From Taenia hydatigena (taxonomy: Eukaryota; Platyhelminthes; Cestoda; Cyclophyllidea; Taeniidae): a stretch of 64,000 bases of DNA. The position numbers and the translations under genes were made by a program. The stretch is from assembly GCA_036345935.2 (NCBI GenBank), contig JADWOT020000001.1, positions 10,650,192-10,714,191 on the forward strand. The letters are read 5' to 3'. The notes under the pieces were generated by a model. That model worked only from the letters and a program-made list of their open reading frames with translations. It ran no database searches and was not told the DNA's origin. Each line of letters begins with the position of its first letter. Position 1 is the stretch's first letter. Positions 24,681-35,598 of this stretch are shown here, piece by piece.

Positions 24681-27600
24681 ACTTTTACCGCTCTCCTATT
24701 CATCTACTCACATCACTAAATACTCAGCTACTTCATAACAATTTTTGTCCCTGCTCACGCAGTCATCCATCATTTGCCCTCCATCGTTTTATTTTCTTCA
24801 TTCACGTGTCATTTTTGTATTAATGCACTAAATATGGCTTCATTTGTAAACTCAACGAATTCGGTGTCGCCTGTTCGATGTGGCATTGATTCCTCTGATC
24901 AAGTCGTTTGGTGGATTGCGTTTTAAATTATTTGACAGTGCTCATGGATTAGTCGCGTGTTTTGAGATTGCCTGAAGATGGTCGCAGATTAGAGGTCACG
25001 GTGCTTACGTGCACAGCGTCTCCATCGGTGAGGCGCGTGGTTGGATTGTGGATGTTGGAGGAGGTTGATTTGTTCCAGATGTGCTAAGGTACTGCCAACC
25101 TAGTCGACTCCGATGCAGTTGTCTAGCCTCTCAGAAATATTGATGGGTTTGTTCCATTTGTGGACAACGCTAGCCGCAGACACTGAACGCGCGTCTAGCT
25201 GATCAGCAGATGAGGGCGAGTCAATAGGAAATCGTCTGTACTTTAAATATGCGCTCACTACTTTTGGGATTGTTTTGGGTGGCGAGGCTAAGATGAGTGC
25301 GTTTTATGTGGAAGTGGAGGATCAGATGTCAGTGTATGTGGCTTGGGACTGGTCACGTACATACCTTTTTCATGCTTTGGTCCCGTTTGTTTTCGCCCAT
25401 CGTTTGCTTCAAATTCCTTCAAAGTGGTGGGATTGACCTTAATAGGGAATGGAAATTGAGTGTTGTCTTTTTTTGCGTTGAAAGGTTGTGACTAGCGTGT
25501 GCTTACCACAATGTGCCTACAACTTGTCAATCATCGGCCAGTATTTGCCTACTTTGAAGGATTTGTGTATTGCATTCTGAGAAAGCAAAGTGGTCAATCA
25601 GTTGTATTTTAAATCTCCGAAGGGAAGCTGTTTGTTAATTTCAGTCTCATCTTTTAGTCGTGGTGGTTGTGAAGACGAACCTCCAAATGCTCTCTGACCT
25701 GTATCGAATCACTGATAAATGCCAAGGAAGTTTTGGAACACCTGACATTGCTCGCTATGTGTCGGCTTTGATGGTTGCTGAAGCACCTTTTTCCCCTTTT
25801 GCGTTGCCATGTTGTGCTTTCTTCACTTGCTTCGTTTGTTGGTATCGAGTGTCCAAATGAGTGCACAGGCGACAGGTGCTTTTACATGTTAGTAGATTAT
25901 GCTTTTTGAAACTTCCCATGTATTGCATCTGTTGTTGGTTTAACTCTCAGTTTCGGTTGAGATGGCATGTTTGGCAATGTTGTCTTCGCCGGAGGAGGCG
26001 GCCGCAGTCTCTTCCATTTGCCCAATGTGTTTATGTTGGTCGAGCGTTATGTCTGCTTTGGTCTTGACTTCAAGTGATTTACTCGAGACAACCTACTTTT
26101 CTTGCTGTCCCCACTTGATGCTATGAACAATTCGTCGATCCCACGTGGCCTAGTAAGACGAAATCATGTTGATTTAACTGAAGGAGTACTGCGAAATGCG
26201 CAATCTGGAGGCTCTTTGCAAGTACTTAATTGACTAATGCACCTGCATTCCTTGCAGACTTTCTACAAATCACTGAAGTTTTCCGAAAATATTATTGCAA
26301 ATGTGCATTGACTGTGGTTGTGGGCGAGAGGTGGGAGGACAACATTTAATCAGGTCGTGGACCAACGTAGTCGTTGTCCTGAGCCCAAGACGCCCTCGTC
26401 CTAGCTTGTAATAAAAATGGCTAGAAGTGACCAAATTTCGCATAAGGGTGGCCGAAGGGAAGGGGAGGATTGTTTGAATGAACCACGTGGTGAAGGAGCG
26501 GTCGGTATTTGCGATTTCCGTGGTTAATGGGACTCATGACACTTGAGGTGTAAGCAAGTTTCGATTTCGTACTATCGTGACGCAGTAAATCTCTTACCAA
26601 AGCAATAATCAAATCGCAGTCAACTTTTATTTACCTTCCTTTAAACTTGACCTGTTTTGTGAAAGAGCTCTTGAGCGTAATGTGGAGAAGAACTGGCCAT
26701 TTGCGGATTATACGACCCTTGCCGGAAGTGGGCTAAGTGGGGTAGGAAAAGCTCGCCTTGCCAATAATTGTGTGCACATGTTGGACGTAGTGAATGAGGT
26801 TTGGCAATTTTCTGCATATTAGCGCTGGTCGGTTGAACCCCATCGATCGTGTGGCAGTGAGCAGCTCACACAGGTGCTACTTATAACAAGTCAGTAGTAC
26901 CTTTACGTCATTTAACTCTTTCAGGGTGGCAGCTTTTCCTCCAAATCGTGTAGCAAATCGGCACTAATGATGGTACTTCAAGTGTTGCCTTTAAATCTGA
27001 ATCGCTTCTTCTTATGGAAAATCAGTTCATTAGTCTAGACAAAGGTTGTCTCCATGTTGGGACGCACTGAACAGAACATTATGGCCAAGCGAGGCTGACT
27101 GTGTTGCATTCAACCACAAAGGATTATAACGTGGCTGCATAATCGACAAATCGCAAAAATGACATTTTCACAATGCTATCAGTAGAACAGTGGAATCACT
27201 GCGATGATCGGGGAGAAGTGGAGTGAAATTAGGCTGCACGTCAAACAACACAATTTCGAGAACTGTTAGTGGCACTCCACCGAAGGTTTTGTGACTGCCA
27301 TTTATCAAGTGCAGAGTTGTTGGTGTGACTCACCTCGATGCGAAGCTAACACGCTTCAATGCCAGCACTCGAATAATCTCTGTTTTGTGAGAATTGTGGG
27401 GGAGTAAACCCACTACTGCTCTTTATTCGCAAATGTTAGTAATGTTCAAATGTGAATTTTTGTCGAAGCTAAGCACGCGCGATGATGCTGATGGTTGAAC
27501 TCGTTGCTTAGGCTGCTCTGTATGATCTCGTGGATGACCTGCTCAAGATTCGAAATGTGTGGCTAAGTGGCTCCGGGCAAGTAAATTGTTCGCGCCAATG

Positions 27601-29367
27601 GCTAGTGGTCCAGTGGGGTCGCGCTTTGTATGGGTTGATTGAATCCACTTAAAAGAGGTCACTCATCACTAAGAGTTCCAGATCCTTCTTCAAGACGTGC
27701 TTGGGAGTTGGTTGCAAAGAGGCACCTTCTTTAATTTTAACCACTCACGTTTCCATTTTTAAAAATATCACTTAAAATGCCTGCTTGATGAGGTCATAGA
27801 AAACTAGTTATGCTTTAAGACCCTGTGTCAATGCTTTTGTTAGCTTAGCCTCTTCTACGAACTTCGGATTTGCATAAGAGAGAGACGTGGAATGAAACCG
27901 AAAGGACCTCAGGACATTGGTGCAAGTGCGTCAACGGTTGAACACAACGCACACATCCGCTGACACGTGAGAGTGGGACGCAAGTTTGGTGTGGTGATCT
28001 TGCAAAGGAACCTTCGGTCAACTTGCGTCTTCTCGACTCCATTTGATTTTGAAAATAATAGTAGCACGTTGGAGGGTGTCCTCTCGAACTTGATGCCACC
28101 AAATCGTCCCCAAGTGAGGACTGTACCAGCATTATCTGTTCACTTTGAAACACGAAGTAGAAGTGAATCAGTTTAGTTGAACGACTGTAATGTATGATGT
28201 CCAAATAGAGCTCGAGCCAAGGGGCAAGACTAACACGCTGAAAATCAGACGTTGCTTCATTGATGAATGCCACCAGTGCATGAGGCGTCACTTGAAGAAG
28301 TCGCACACCTCTACTTTGATTACTGCCTCCGAATGCGCCGATATTTGGCTCACGTCGCCCTCTCCCTTTGTAGGCAGCCACAAAACCCTTCTGGCAGTTA
28401 GATAACATTTATTAAAATGCACACATCACCAGGAAGAGCACTCATTTATCATCCGGACGACTTTTAGCACAACGCTCACCCTGGAGGAGCTGTGTGTCCA
28501 TGAGTTGGGGCAAAAATGACCTGAGCGATCGTTGACTTGGAATGGTTTTGGAGGCATTGACAGGTTGACAGTGACGACGATTGAAAAACAGTGTCAACGT
28601 GAACTTATTCGCGATTGTATGAGAGAAATGTATGTCGGATGTCTTTGTCCTCAAGTAACCAAATCACTGTCTGCTAATGAAGAGGATAAATGAGTTACGC
28701 AAGTCTGTTGGGTGCATTTGGAGGCCAATTGTGAGTCGGCATGTCCATTTCTCTGGGTTAGCAAAGTGTTAGCTGACTTATTGCAAGAAATTTGTAATTC
28801 TGAGCAAACAACTGCATACATTCCGCTGTAAATCATGTGGGAACATTTGCGGTGGGTAAATAAGAAAAGGAAGTTGGAAAATTTTTCTTAGCGAAGTTTA
28901 AGTAAACTACGATGTAGATAGGTGACGCCACATGGGGCACATTTAATTGCTATTTAGAATAATTTGGGCCCGTAACACGGATACACGTAGTGAACACCTT
29001 TAAGAGCAGTTTCGCAAGTCCATTTTCAATCTCTCTCTCAAGGTCGTCACAGATCACCCGAGCCACAGCACACGTCCTTCTTGCATCACGTCAAGACTTG
29101 ACATCAAGAAGCAAGGATCACTTAAGCTTGCAAATTCAATTATCACATTTACGAGAACAGTCAAAGCACACAAATGAGTGCCAGCTGGCGCTGGTTTGGT
29201 TTACTCACCACTTGTGCATTGCAGCCAATCTCTTGGTTTCTTCCAGGTTACCAGAAGCTCCTCAACGCGCGCCACGTTTACATTCCTTCACTCATACACA
29301 CACCCATCTCGGGTTAAACATAAAAAGCACTTTGCCGCCTTTCCACACCTCAATTCCTGTGCGAAAG
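24681..29367. other. Gene-free stretch upstream of the kelch-like gene
   Basis: No recognised gene. The longest frame is 187 codons on the minus strand (27845-28408), which resembles nothing I know and has no clear splice context. The last few hundred bases before 29368 are the likely 5' region of the kelch-like gene; a plus-strand frame there (28990-29367) runs into the gene but looks like untranslated leader or promoter. Confidence 0.4.
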
Positions 29368-31966
29368 ATGGAGACAGTGGTGAAGTCGGATGATAGGGCT
29401 GAATTATTTCTTATTCACAGAATTGGCACATTCCGTGAACAAGGAAAACTCACTGATCTACGAATCGAGGTGAGGTTACGCACATTGGTTTCATGCTCCA
29501 ACTTCTAGACAAAGGATGGGAAATGTGTCAACGCACATCAACTGGTTCTGGCAGCCAGGTTCCCGCTTTTTTTTAAAGCACTGACCACCAAACAAGGTGG
29601 AGTGACAACACAATGGAAACGCTTTTCTGCAGAGTACGTGCACATCACTTCCTTCATTAACCCTCTTTCAGTATTGTCGAGGCTGTTGTCGACTACGCAT
29701 ACACAGGCAGAATTACAATCGGTGCGGGAAACGCTACTCGACTGTACCTTCTAGCACACAATCTCGGCTCCAAGAGAATCGTCTCTTGGTGTGTGGAGTT
29801 CATAAGAACGAGGTGGGAGAAGTCTTTTTCAGAGTTAAAACCTGACTGACTAAAGAATCTCTCTAGATAATGTGACAGAAGTGTGGTCGGTAGCCAATGC
29901 TACGTTGAATGGTGAATTGATGGAACTATGCATTCCAATCATGGCGGAACATTTTGAAGATGTGTGCTTGCGAAGGGGGCTGCTGATGCAGACGACGGCA
30001 CAGCACTTCGAGATGCTACTGGAAAGCAACCGGCTGAAATGCGTGAGTGAGGAAACAAAGTTCCGAGCCATTCGCAGTTGGCTGGAAGCAGGCATTGATG
30101 AGTGTGACGTAAAGGAAAGGGCAAAGGTGTTTGGGAAGATGGTTTCAAGGATTGAGTTGACGAGGCTGTCCCCACAATGTCAAAGCGAATACTGGACGTT
30201 TGTGCGGAGGCACGCAGAACAGTTTAGTGAAGGTAAGCAGAGTGAATGGGTGGATAGCTTAAAGGACGTGAGATTCTGGGCTGAGCAATTTTGATAGGTG
30301 TCTGTAAGACTAAAGAAGAGACACGGACATGGGCAAGGGGCGAAAGGGTTTTTGGTAAAGAAAAGAGATTTTATCAATGGATAGAAGGATGAAGTGGATT
30401 ACAATGATTGAGAGATGGATGCGAAATGGGTGGGTAGACGCATTTATGCGTGTTGAAGGATTTAATATGGAGTGGATGGGCAAATTTATTTGGGAGTCAT
30501 AGGTGCAGATTAATTGAGTTGATGACACTATTCAGCATTTTGTAATTCCTACTTCTGAGTTATCTTTTCCTTTATTTCTGTGACTGTTCTAAAGCCGATG
30601 TTCCGCCAAAACTTGGAATGGGGCCAAATGAGATCGTGGGACGGAGGATTCGGCCTCTCTCCAACTGCCGACCACAAATAAAGTACGTGAATCACTTTTA
30701 GTATAGCAACAACCACCCTTGCAAAGAACCGACCAGCCGATTCGATAAGTGCTCCGATTTCTAGCCATAGGATTCTGTGAAACTGCACCTTTTCGCAACC
30801 TTCATGCTATTTTGTGCTGCCACTCTATGGCTAATTGTTGAAAACGTTTAGAGAGGTGTTGATGATCTTCGGTTGCCATGATGTTTCAAATTCCTGGCAT
30901 TTAACGTCTGTGCCGCAGTTGCAACCGGACGAATCGTTCAATGTAGAAGTTTATTCCGGTGGAGAAGCGACTGCATTAGACGGTGAATTAAATTTATAGT
31001 CTCATCCTCTTGCTCTCTAGGTAGAGTATGTTTTGTTGAGTGTGATGACTCCGGATGGAGAGTGTTGTCTGTAAATTACCGAGATGGTTCTACTTCCCAC
31101 ATGACTTTTCAAACAACACAACAACGCATGAATTCTGCTGTTGCGTCGAGAAATGAATCGATTTTCATTTTTGGCGGCTGTAAGGAAACGACCCTTTCCA
31201 CTTGTGAAAAACTAGACATGGCCAGTGGCAGGTATGTTTAATTAGGATGAGTCAACAATCTAGGCTCACCAAACTCCCTGATATGCTGCCTGCACGACAT
31301 GGTGCATCGGCGTTAAATATCCCAGAAATTGGAATCGTTGTTGTTGGTGGTTCTCAAGTTAACATTGCAATCGTAGTTGCTGGCGAATCAAGTCATGCTG
31401 CAATATTGGTAGAAGATGCGGAGAATGGGAGTGGATGGCGATGGATCAAGCTCAATCCGATGTTGCAGGAACGCAGTTTTCCAGGAGTGGCCTACTTCAA
31501 AGGATGCGTAGTGGTTGCAGGAGGTGACTATGAGACAAGTGTTGAATGCCTTCCACTGACATCGATCGAACAGGCGAACGCTCAGTGGACTCGTCTTAAT
31601 GGAATTCGTGACAATAAATGGCCATTCACATCTCTTGCCTCATTCAACAACAGATTGATAATGCTAGGTAAGTGTTGTGTTCATATCCTGTGGAACCATA
31701 AATTGTTTGATCAAATTACTTAAATTTATTCACCTATTTACTATAGTATCCGACTGTTCGACTAGCAAAGTCTATGAATTTTTACCCACCGAAGAGGTAA
31801 ATTATTGGTTTCCATTCGCTACTTAACCACTCAAAAGTAACTACTAATGTTGTAACCCTTGTAGAACCAACCGTTGGCCAATTTCGAATGGAAGCCTTTA
31901 TTTGTGCCGGAAAATTTCTTTTTGTCTATTCTTCTGATGGCAAAGGAAACGCTGGAAGAACGTTAA
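29368..31966 (+). CDS. BTB-BACK-Kelch (kelch-like) protein, 9 exons
   Basis: Kelch-like proteins are usually substrate adaptors of cullin-3 ubiquitin ligases. Spliced exons by my reading: 29368-29469, 29509-29633, 29672-29812, 29856-30232, 30854-30982, 31021-31231, 31264-31667, 31747-31796 and 31865-31966. All have GT-AG introns and compatible phases; they total 1641 nt, 546 residues plus stop. Residues 1-122 form the BTB domain (GKLTDLRIE, AHQLVLAARFP, VVDYAYTGRI). About 123-235 is BACK. Degenerate kelch blades follow, each ending in hydrophobic residues plus a double Gly (FIFGG, VVVGG, VVAGG). Total length is slightly short of the usual 570-600 residues, and several blades lack the canonical Trp, so ligand specificity is not predictable. 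The start is the ATG just before the BTB domain. Introns are tiny (32-79 nt) except intron 4 (621 nt), which separates BACK from kelch. Neither neighbouring segment holds a recognised gene. Confidence 0.88.
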
Positions 31967-32189
31967 AACATTTGCAGTTCAAGGATTTTGGTTTCACATT
32001 TACAATACACTAATTTGTTTTCCCAAATTCCAAAGTTTCCTTCTAACGCCCAACTTTTTTGAGGGAAAACTCAAAATCGCTCCATAAGGTGGTCATCATG
32101 TGTCAAAAAATTGTGGAATATAGGGAGGAAAAATGTACTTTTATCAAGTGTTTTGTATGGATACAATGCTAAGCCATTGTAATACTTTG
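31967..32189. other. 3' flank of the kelch-like gene
   Basis: Short A/T-rich flank. I saw no AATAAA close to the stop; the nearest I noticed is at 32744-32749, beyond the MITE end copy. Confidence 0.35.
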
Positions 32190-32373
32190 CTTGTTTGACC
32201 ACCGATGTCATTTACGGTTACTTTGATGGCCACATTGCTGCCCTAGCCGGATGGGATGGCCTCCGAGCCATGCCAGCAGCCCTGGATCCTTTCTGTTTGC
32301 CGAATGCATCTATTCCGCCCAATCATTAGGCCTTCTTCTGCCTCCAAGGGAGTCTCGAGTAGCTGCTGCAACA
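32190..32373 (-). repeat. Isolated copy of the MITE terminal repeat
   Basis: This resembles the right terminal repeat of the 20566-21185 element in the same orientation. It has a TTGTTTGA-like start, TGCCCTAGC in the middle and CTCCAAGGGAGTCTCGAG at the outer end. It is more diverged than the pair at 20566. No matching left end is next to it, so it is a half-element or a solo end about 220 bp downstream of the kelch-like gene. Confidence 0.6.
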
Positions 32374-34869
32374 ATGAACCATCGTTAAAGTAAATCATAA
32401 GTCAGCTAAAAGAAAAATTCGGTGCACAAACTTTTCCTAACTGACTCTTATCTTAAAGAAGTGTAAATTGCGTCACTTAGTGTTAAGAAGAATTCATGCA
32501 ATCACTAAAGCAATTGAAGGACAAGGATTGTTATGCGGTGTTTCGAGCATTGAAATACCATTGACCTAAAAGAAACGAGGAATCCGTGCGCCTGAGGCAC
32601 AAAACACAAGGCGTGTGCCCACTTCGTTTAAAGTGTCCGCTGTCGCCAATAGCGGTTAGTGAACTTCTACTCGCCTGTCAGTTGGCAAATGTATTCGTCG
32701 TCGTAATGGATCTGGATGTGTCTGTCACTTTCATCAAATAGCAAATAAAGATGCAAAGTCATTCCCATAGAGCAGAATTTTGTTTCACTGGTGTTCAATT
32801 ACTCCTCCCTACCAGCAACAGCTAAAACTAGTCGCGGGTGTGTTTACCGAAGACAATTGTAGCAGTTTGACCTTACAGCAGAAGCGGGTTCTCGAGGTTG
32901 GTCTTCAGCAGTCACAACGACTACGAAAATGGGCGTAGCGAAAATTGAAGCAGGTTGTAAGCAAAGTTGCTCAGTTTGGCGATTTTATCTCATTTTGCGC
33001 ACAAACTGCCACTTCAAATAGCCTTCAAGTTATTGTCAATTATGAAGTTATGGACTTGACCTCGAGTGCAAGCAACTGCCCTCATGTTCGCATCAATGCC
33101 AACCTGTGAGTCACGTTGCTTTGTCTGCTTTGTGATCTCCATCGCGTTCACTTCCTTTCTTCCTCTACTGCCGGGACGGGAGCTTAAAAGGACCCATTGC
33201 AGTGTTGCATCACCTATAATGATATTCTTTTGAGTTGAGTCTCGCCTTGACTTGATTTCAAATAGCATTTCCTCAGCGAATTGCCACTGCCTTGACACTA
33301 GCGAAGTAAAATGCGCAAAGAAAGCAGTCTTGCTTGTTTTGTTTGAAAATCACTAGATATGGCCTTTTGGTAGGGCTTGGTGATGTGCAGAGTTTGATTC
33401 CCTTCACTATAGTGTACATTACACGGTCAGTGTGATGCATTCCTGAAGACAATCTGCCTCTTTGCAACCCAGAAACTGCCAAATCATTTGGCATTTACGG
33501 GGGGCCTGATATTGCATTTAGATTTTCATAATCCTTAATTCACATTTCTGACGAAACATTTTCTATCTTTTGCGTCTCTCTTGAAAACAAACAACAGATG
33601 ATAATGACATGCTTGAAATGTGATTTGAGGTAAACCTGCAGCATTGTTATATTTGTCTCTCTTTACAAGTTCGCCTTTATCCCCTTTCTCCGAGGTGAAT
33701 CTCTCACCACTGTCATAAAAAATGGGGTGCTGTTAAGGTTATAACATAAAACACTAAGAAGAATGAGGTTGTTTAGCTTAGATGATGTCGTTTCTAACCC
33801 TGTAGCGACAGACTCCGAAGACTCGCCTCTAGTGCGCGAGGCATTACTTGCATATTATTGACCAGCACATGTCACATATTTGTGACGTCGGGCCTGAACG
33901 TTGCATAGATGTGGTACCGATACGAAATGTGCTAAGCGTAGTTGATAATATTAAGTTTGCTATCACAGTTGATGAAAGGTTGTTAAATTCGTCGCCCTTC
34001 ATCTTTTCATTTGGCAAGCGAATTCTTCATTAAACGTATAACTTACTATTTCCTTAGAATAGAAAGATGTTTTAGTTGTGGGGTTTAATTGTCAAAATAG
34101 TTCTAGCCCAATTATTTCTAAATACAAAAATATGCGCTGCTTGCTATCAATCGAATTATTTCTTTTAATGCTATCGAGTCTGCAAATCAAGCGGGATCCG
34201 GAGGAGACTGAATGTGTGCAATCCCGCAACAAGACTGCGGAATAAATTGCCAAAGTGTAGTTGTGATTTGCCTGCGCATAGCAATTATAAACCTTGCATG
34301 ATATCGCATTTTTAGATATTCGCTTTCGAAATAGCTGCATTAAAATTCAATTTGCCAATTCTTGTCAACCGATTTGTATCAGACTTACGATACTTTCCGA
34401 TATTATTCCTGCAAAAGTGCAGCTCGACTTGTATACTTCCTTCCAAGTCAGACTGAAGGCATTCGAGTCAATGCCATGATTAGACCAAGAGATCCTTGTC
34501 AGGGCTTAGGACAGCAAAGTTCCCTTGACTCATCACTCAGCAGAGAGGTGGGTACATCAAAAGAAAGGAAGTCGATAGTGGAAAAACAACAAACACTTGT
34601 ACACAAACCGACGGCCTCACTGTCCAGCCGAACCAATCCAACACCGGATTCGGGAAATTGACAAGTACTTTCAGGGCCCCAAGCAGTGATCGCGTACGTG
34701 TACTCTGCCACACAAATGAACGGGTTACGAAGTAAGTGCTACTGATAAAGAACATGGCTGTGGCGACAAGCTCTATATCGCCTCTATGCCACGCATAGGC
34801 ATTTGCGCAGTTGTCATAAGTACGGGAGGGTGGAGCAAACGCTAGTTCTTGCTAAAAGGTGTATCTATC
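32374..34869. other. Gene-free stretch
   Basis: No recognised gene. Frames at 33014-33298 (minus, 94 codons) and 34362-34661 (plus, 99 codons) are unsupported. Confidence 0.4.
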
Positions 34870-35053
34870 TGTAGAGTCCCGAGGCGCCCTCGAAGGCAAA
34901 AGAAGGCAGAATGCTAAGACAGAATATATATACTTAACGGGCAGAGGAAAATAAGCTGCTGGCATGACCCACAGGCCAGCCTACGCAGCTATGGCAATAT
35001 GGCTACCTCTGTGACCCTCACCGAAACCAGTAGTTCAAACAAACAAAGTACTA
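34870..35053 (+). repeat. Isolated copy of the MITE terminal repeat
   Basis: This matches the left terminal repeat of the 20566-21185 element in the same orientation. It begins TGTAGAGTCCCGAGGCGCCC, contains GCTATGGCAATATGGC, and ends in GTTCAAACAAACAAAGTA. It closely resembles the left end, including the GGCAGAATGCTA word of the right end, so it is a relatively well-preserved copy. No partner end lies within a few hundred bases to its right. Confidence 0.7.
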
Positions 35054-35598
35054 CACTATCCAAAGTGGTGCAAAACCACCTAGCAGACTGATCACAAGTT
35101 GTTCAACTTTGGCGGTTGCAGCCAATACATAAAAATAGGAGCTCAGTGATAAACACCATAATCCTAAGAGACGAATAGATCTAGAACAACAGAACGTCGA
35201 AACCATGTGTACACATTGTATTCTAAATCACCTCCATAACCCATTCACTTCTCACTCACGTGCCATAAAGATACATCGCAACAAGTACTTCTTAACTATG
35301 CATATTAGAATCCCGAACCTACACGCAGGACCGTGCGCAGACATAAACAATCCAATTTTGACATACAGAGCTGCGGAAAAAAGGTATGGTCTATTAAAAT
35401 CTGATCGCCGCCCGTTTAATACTAACAAAAAAGGCATCACGACAAGGGAAAACAGAGCTCTAAGTCAGTTAACGGCCCAATCACACCAGAACATTAAATA
35501 AAAACTATAGCACAGATTATGAAGGCGATTGTAATTATAGCGATGTTATTGCACGATGAGTTGATAAGTAATGCTAGCAGCATGCAAAATCCAATCAT
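35054..35598. other. Gene-free stretch
   Basis: No recognised feature. A 98-codon plus-strand frame (35205-35501) is unsupported. Confidence 0.35.

Noticed and set aside
27845..28408. 187-codon minus-strand frame, the longest outside the named genes
   Set aside because: No recognisable motif, no consistent splice context and no paired exon. At this length a chance frame in 64 kb is possible.
28990..29367. In-frame upstream extension of the kelch-like protein
   Set aside because: The frame here differs from or precedes the BTB start without domain content; the ATG at 29368 gives the normal N-terminus of the family.
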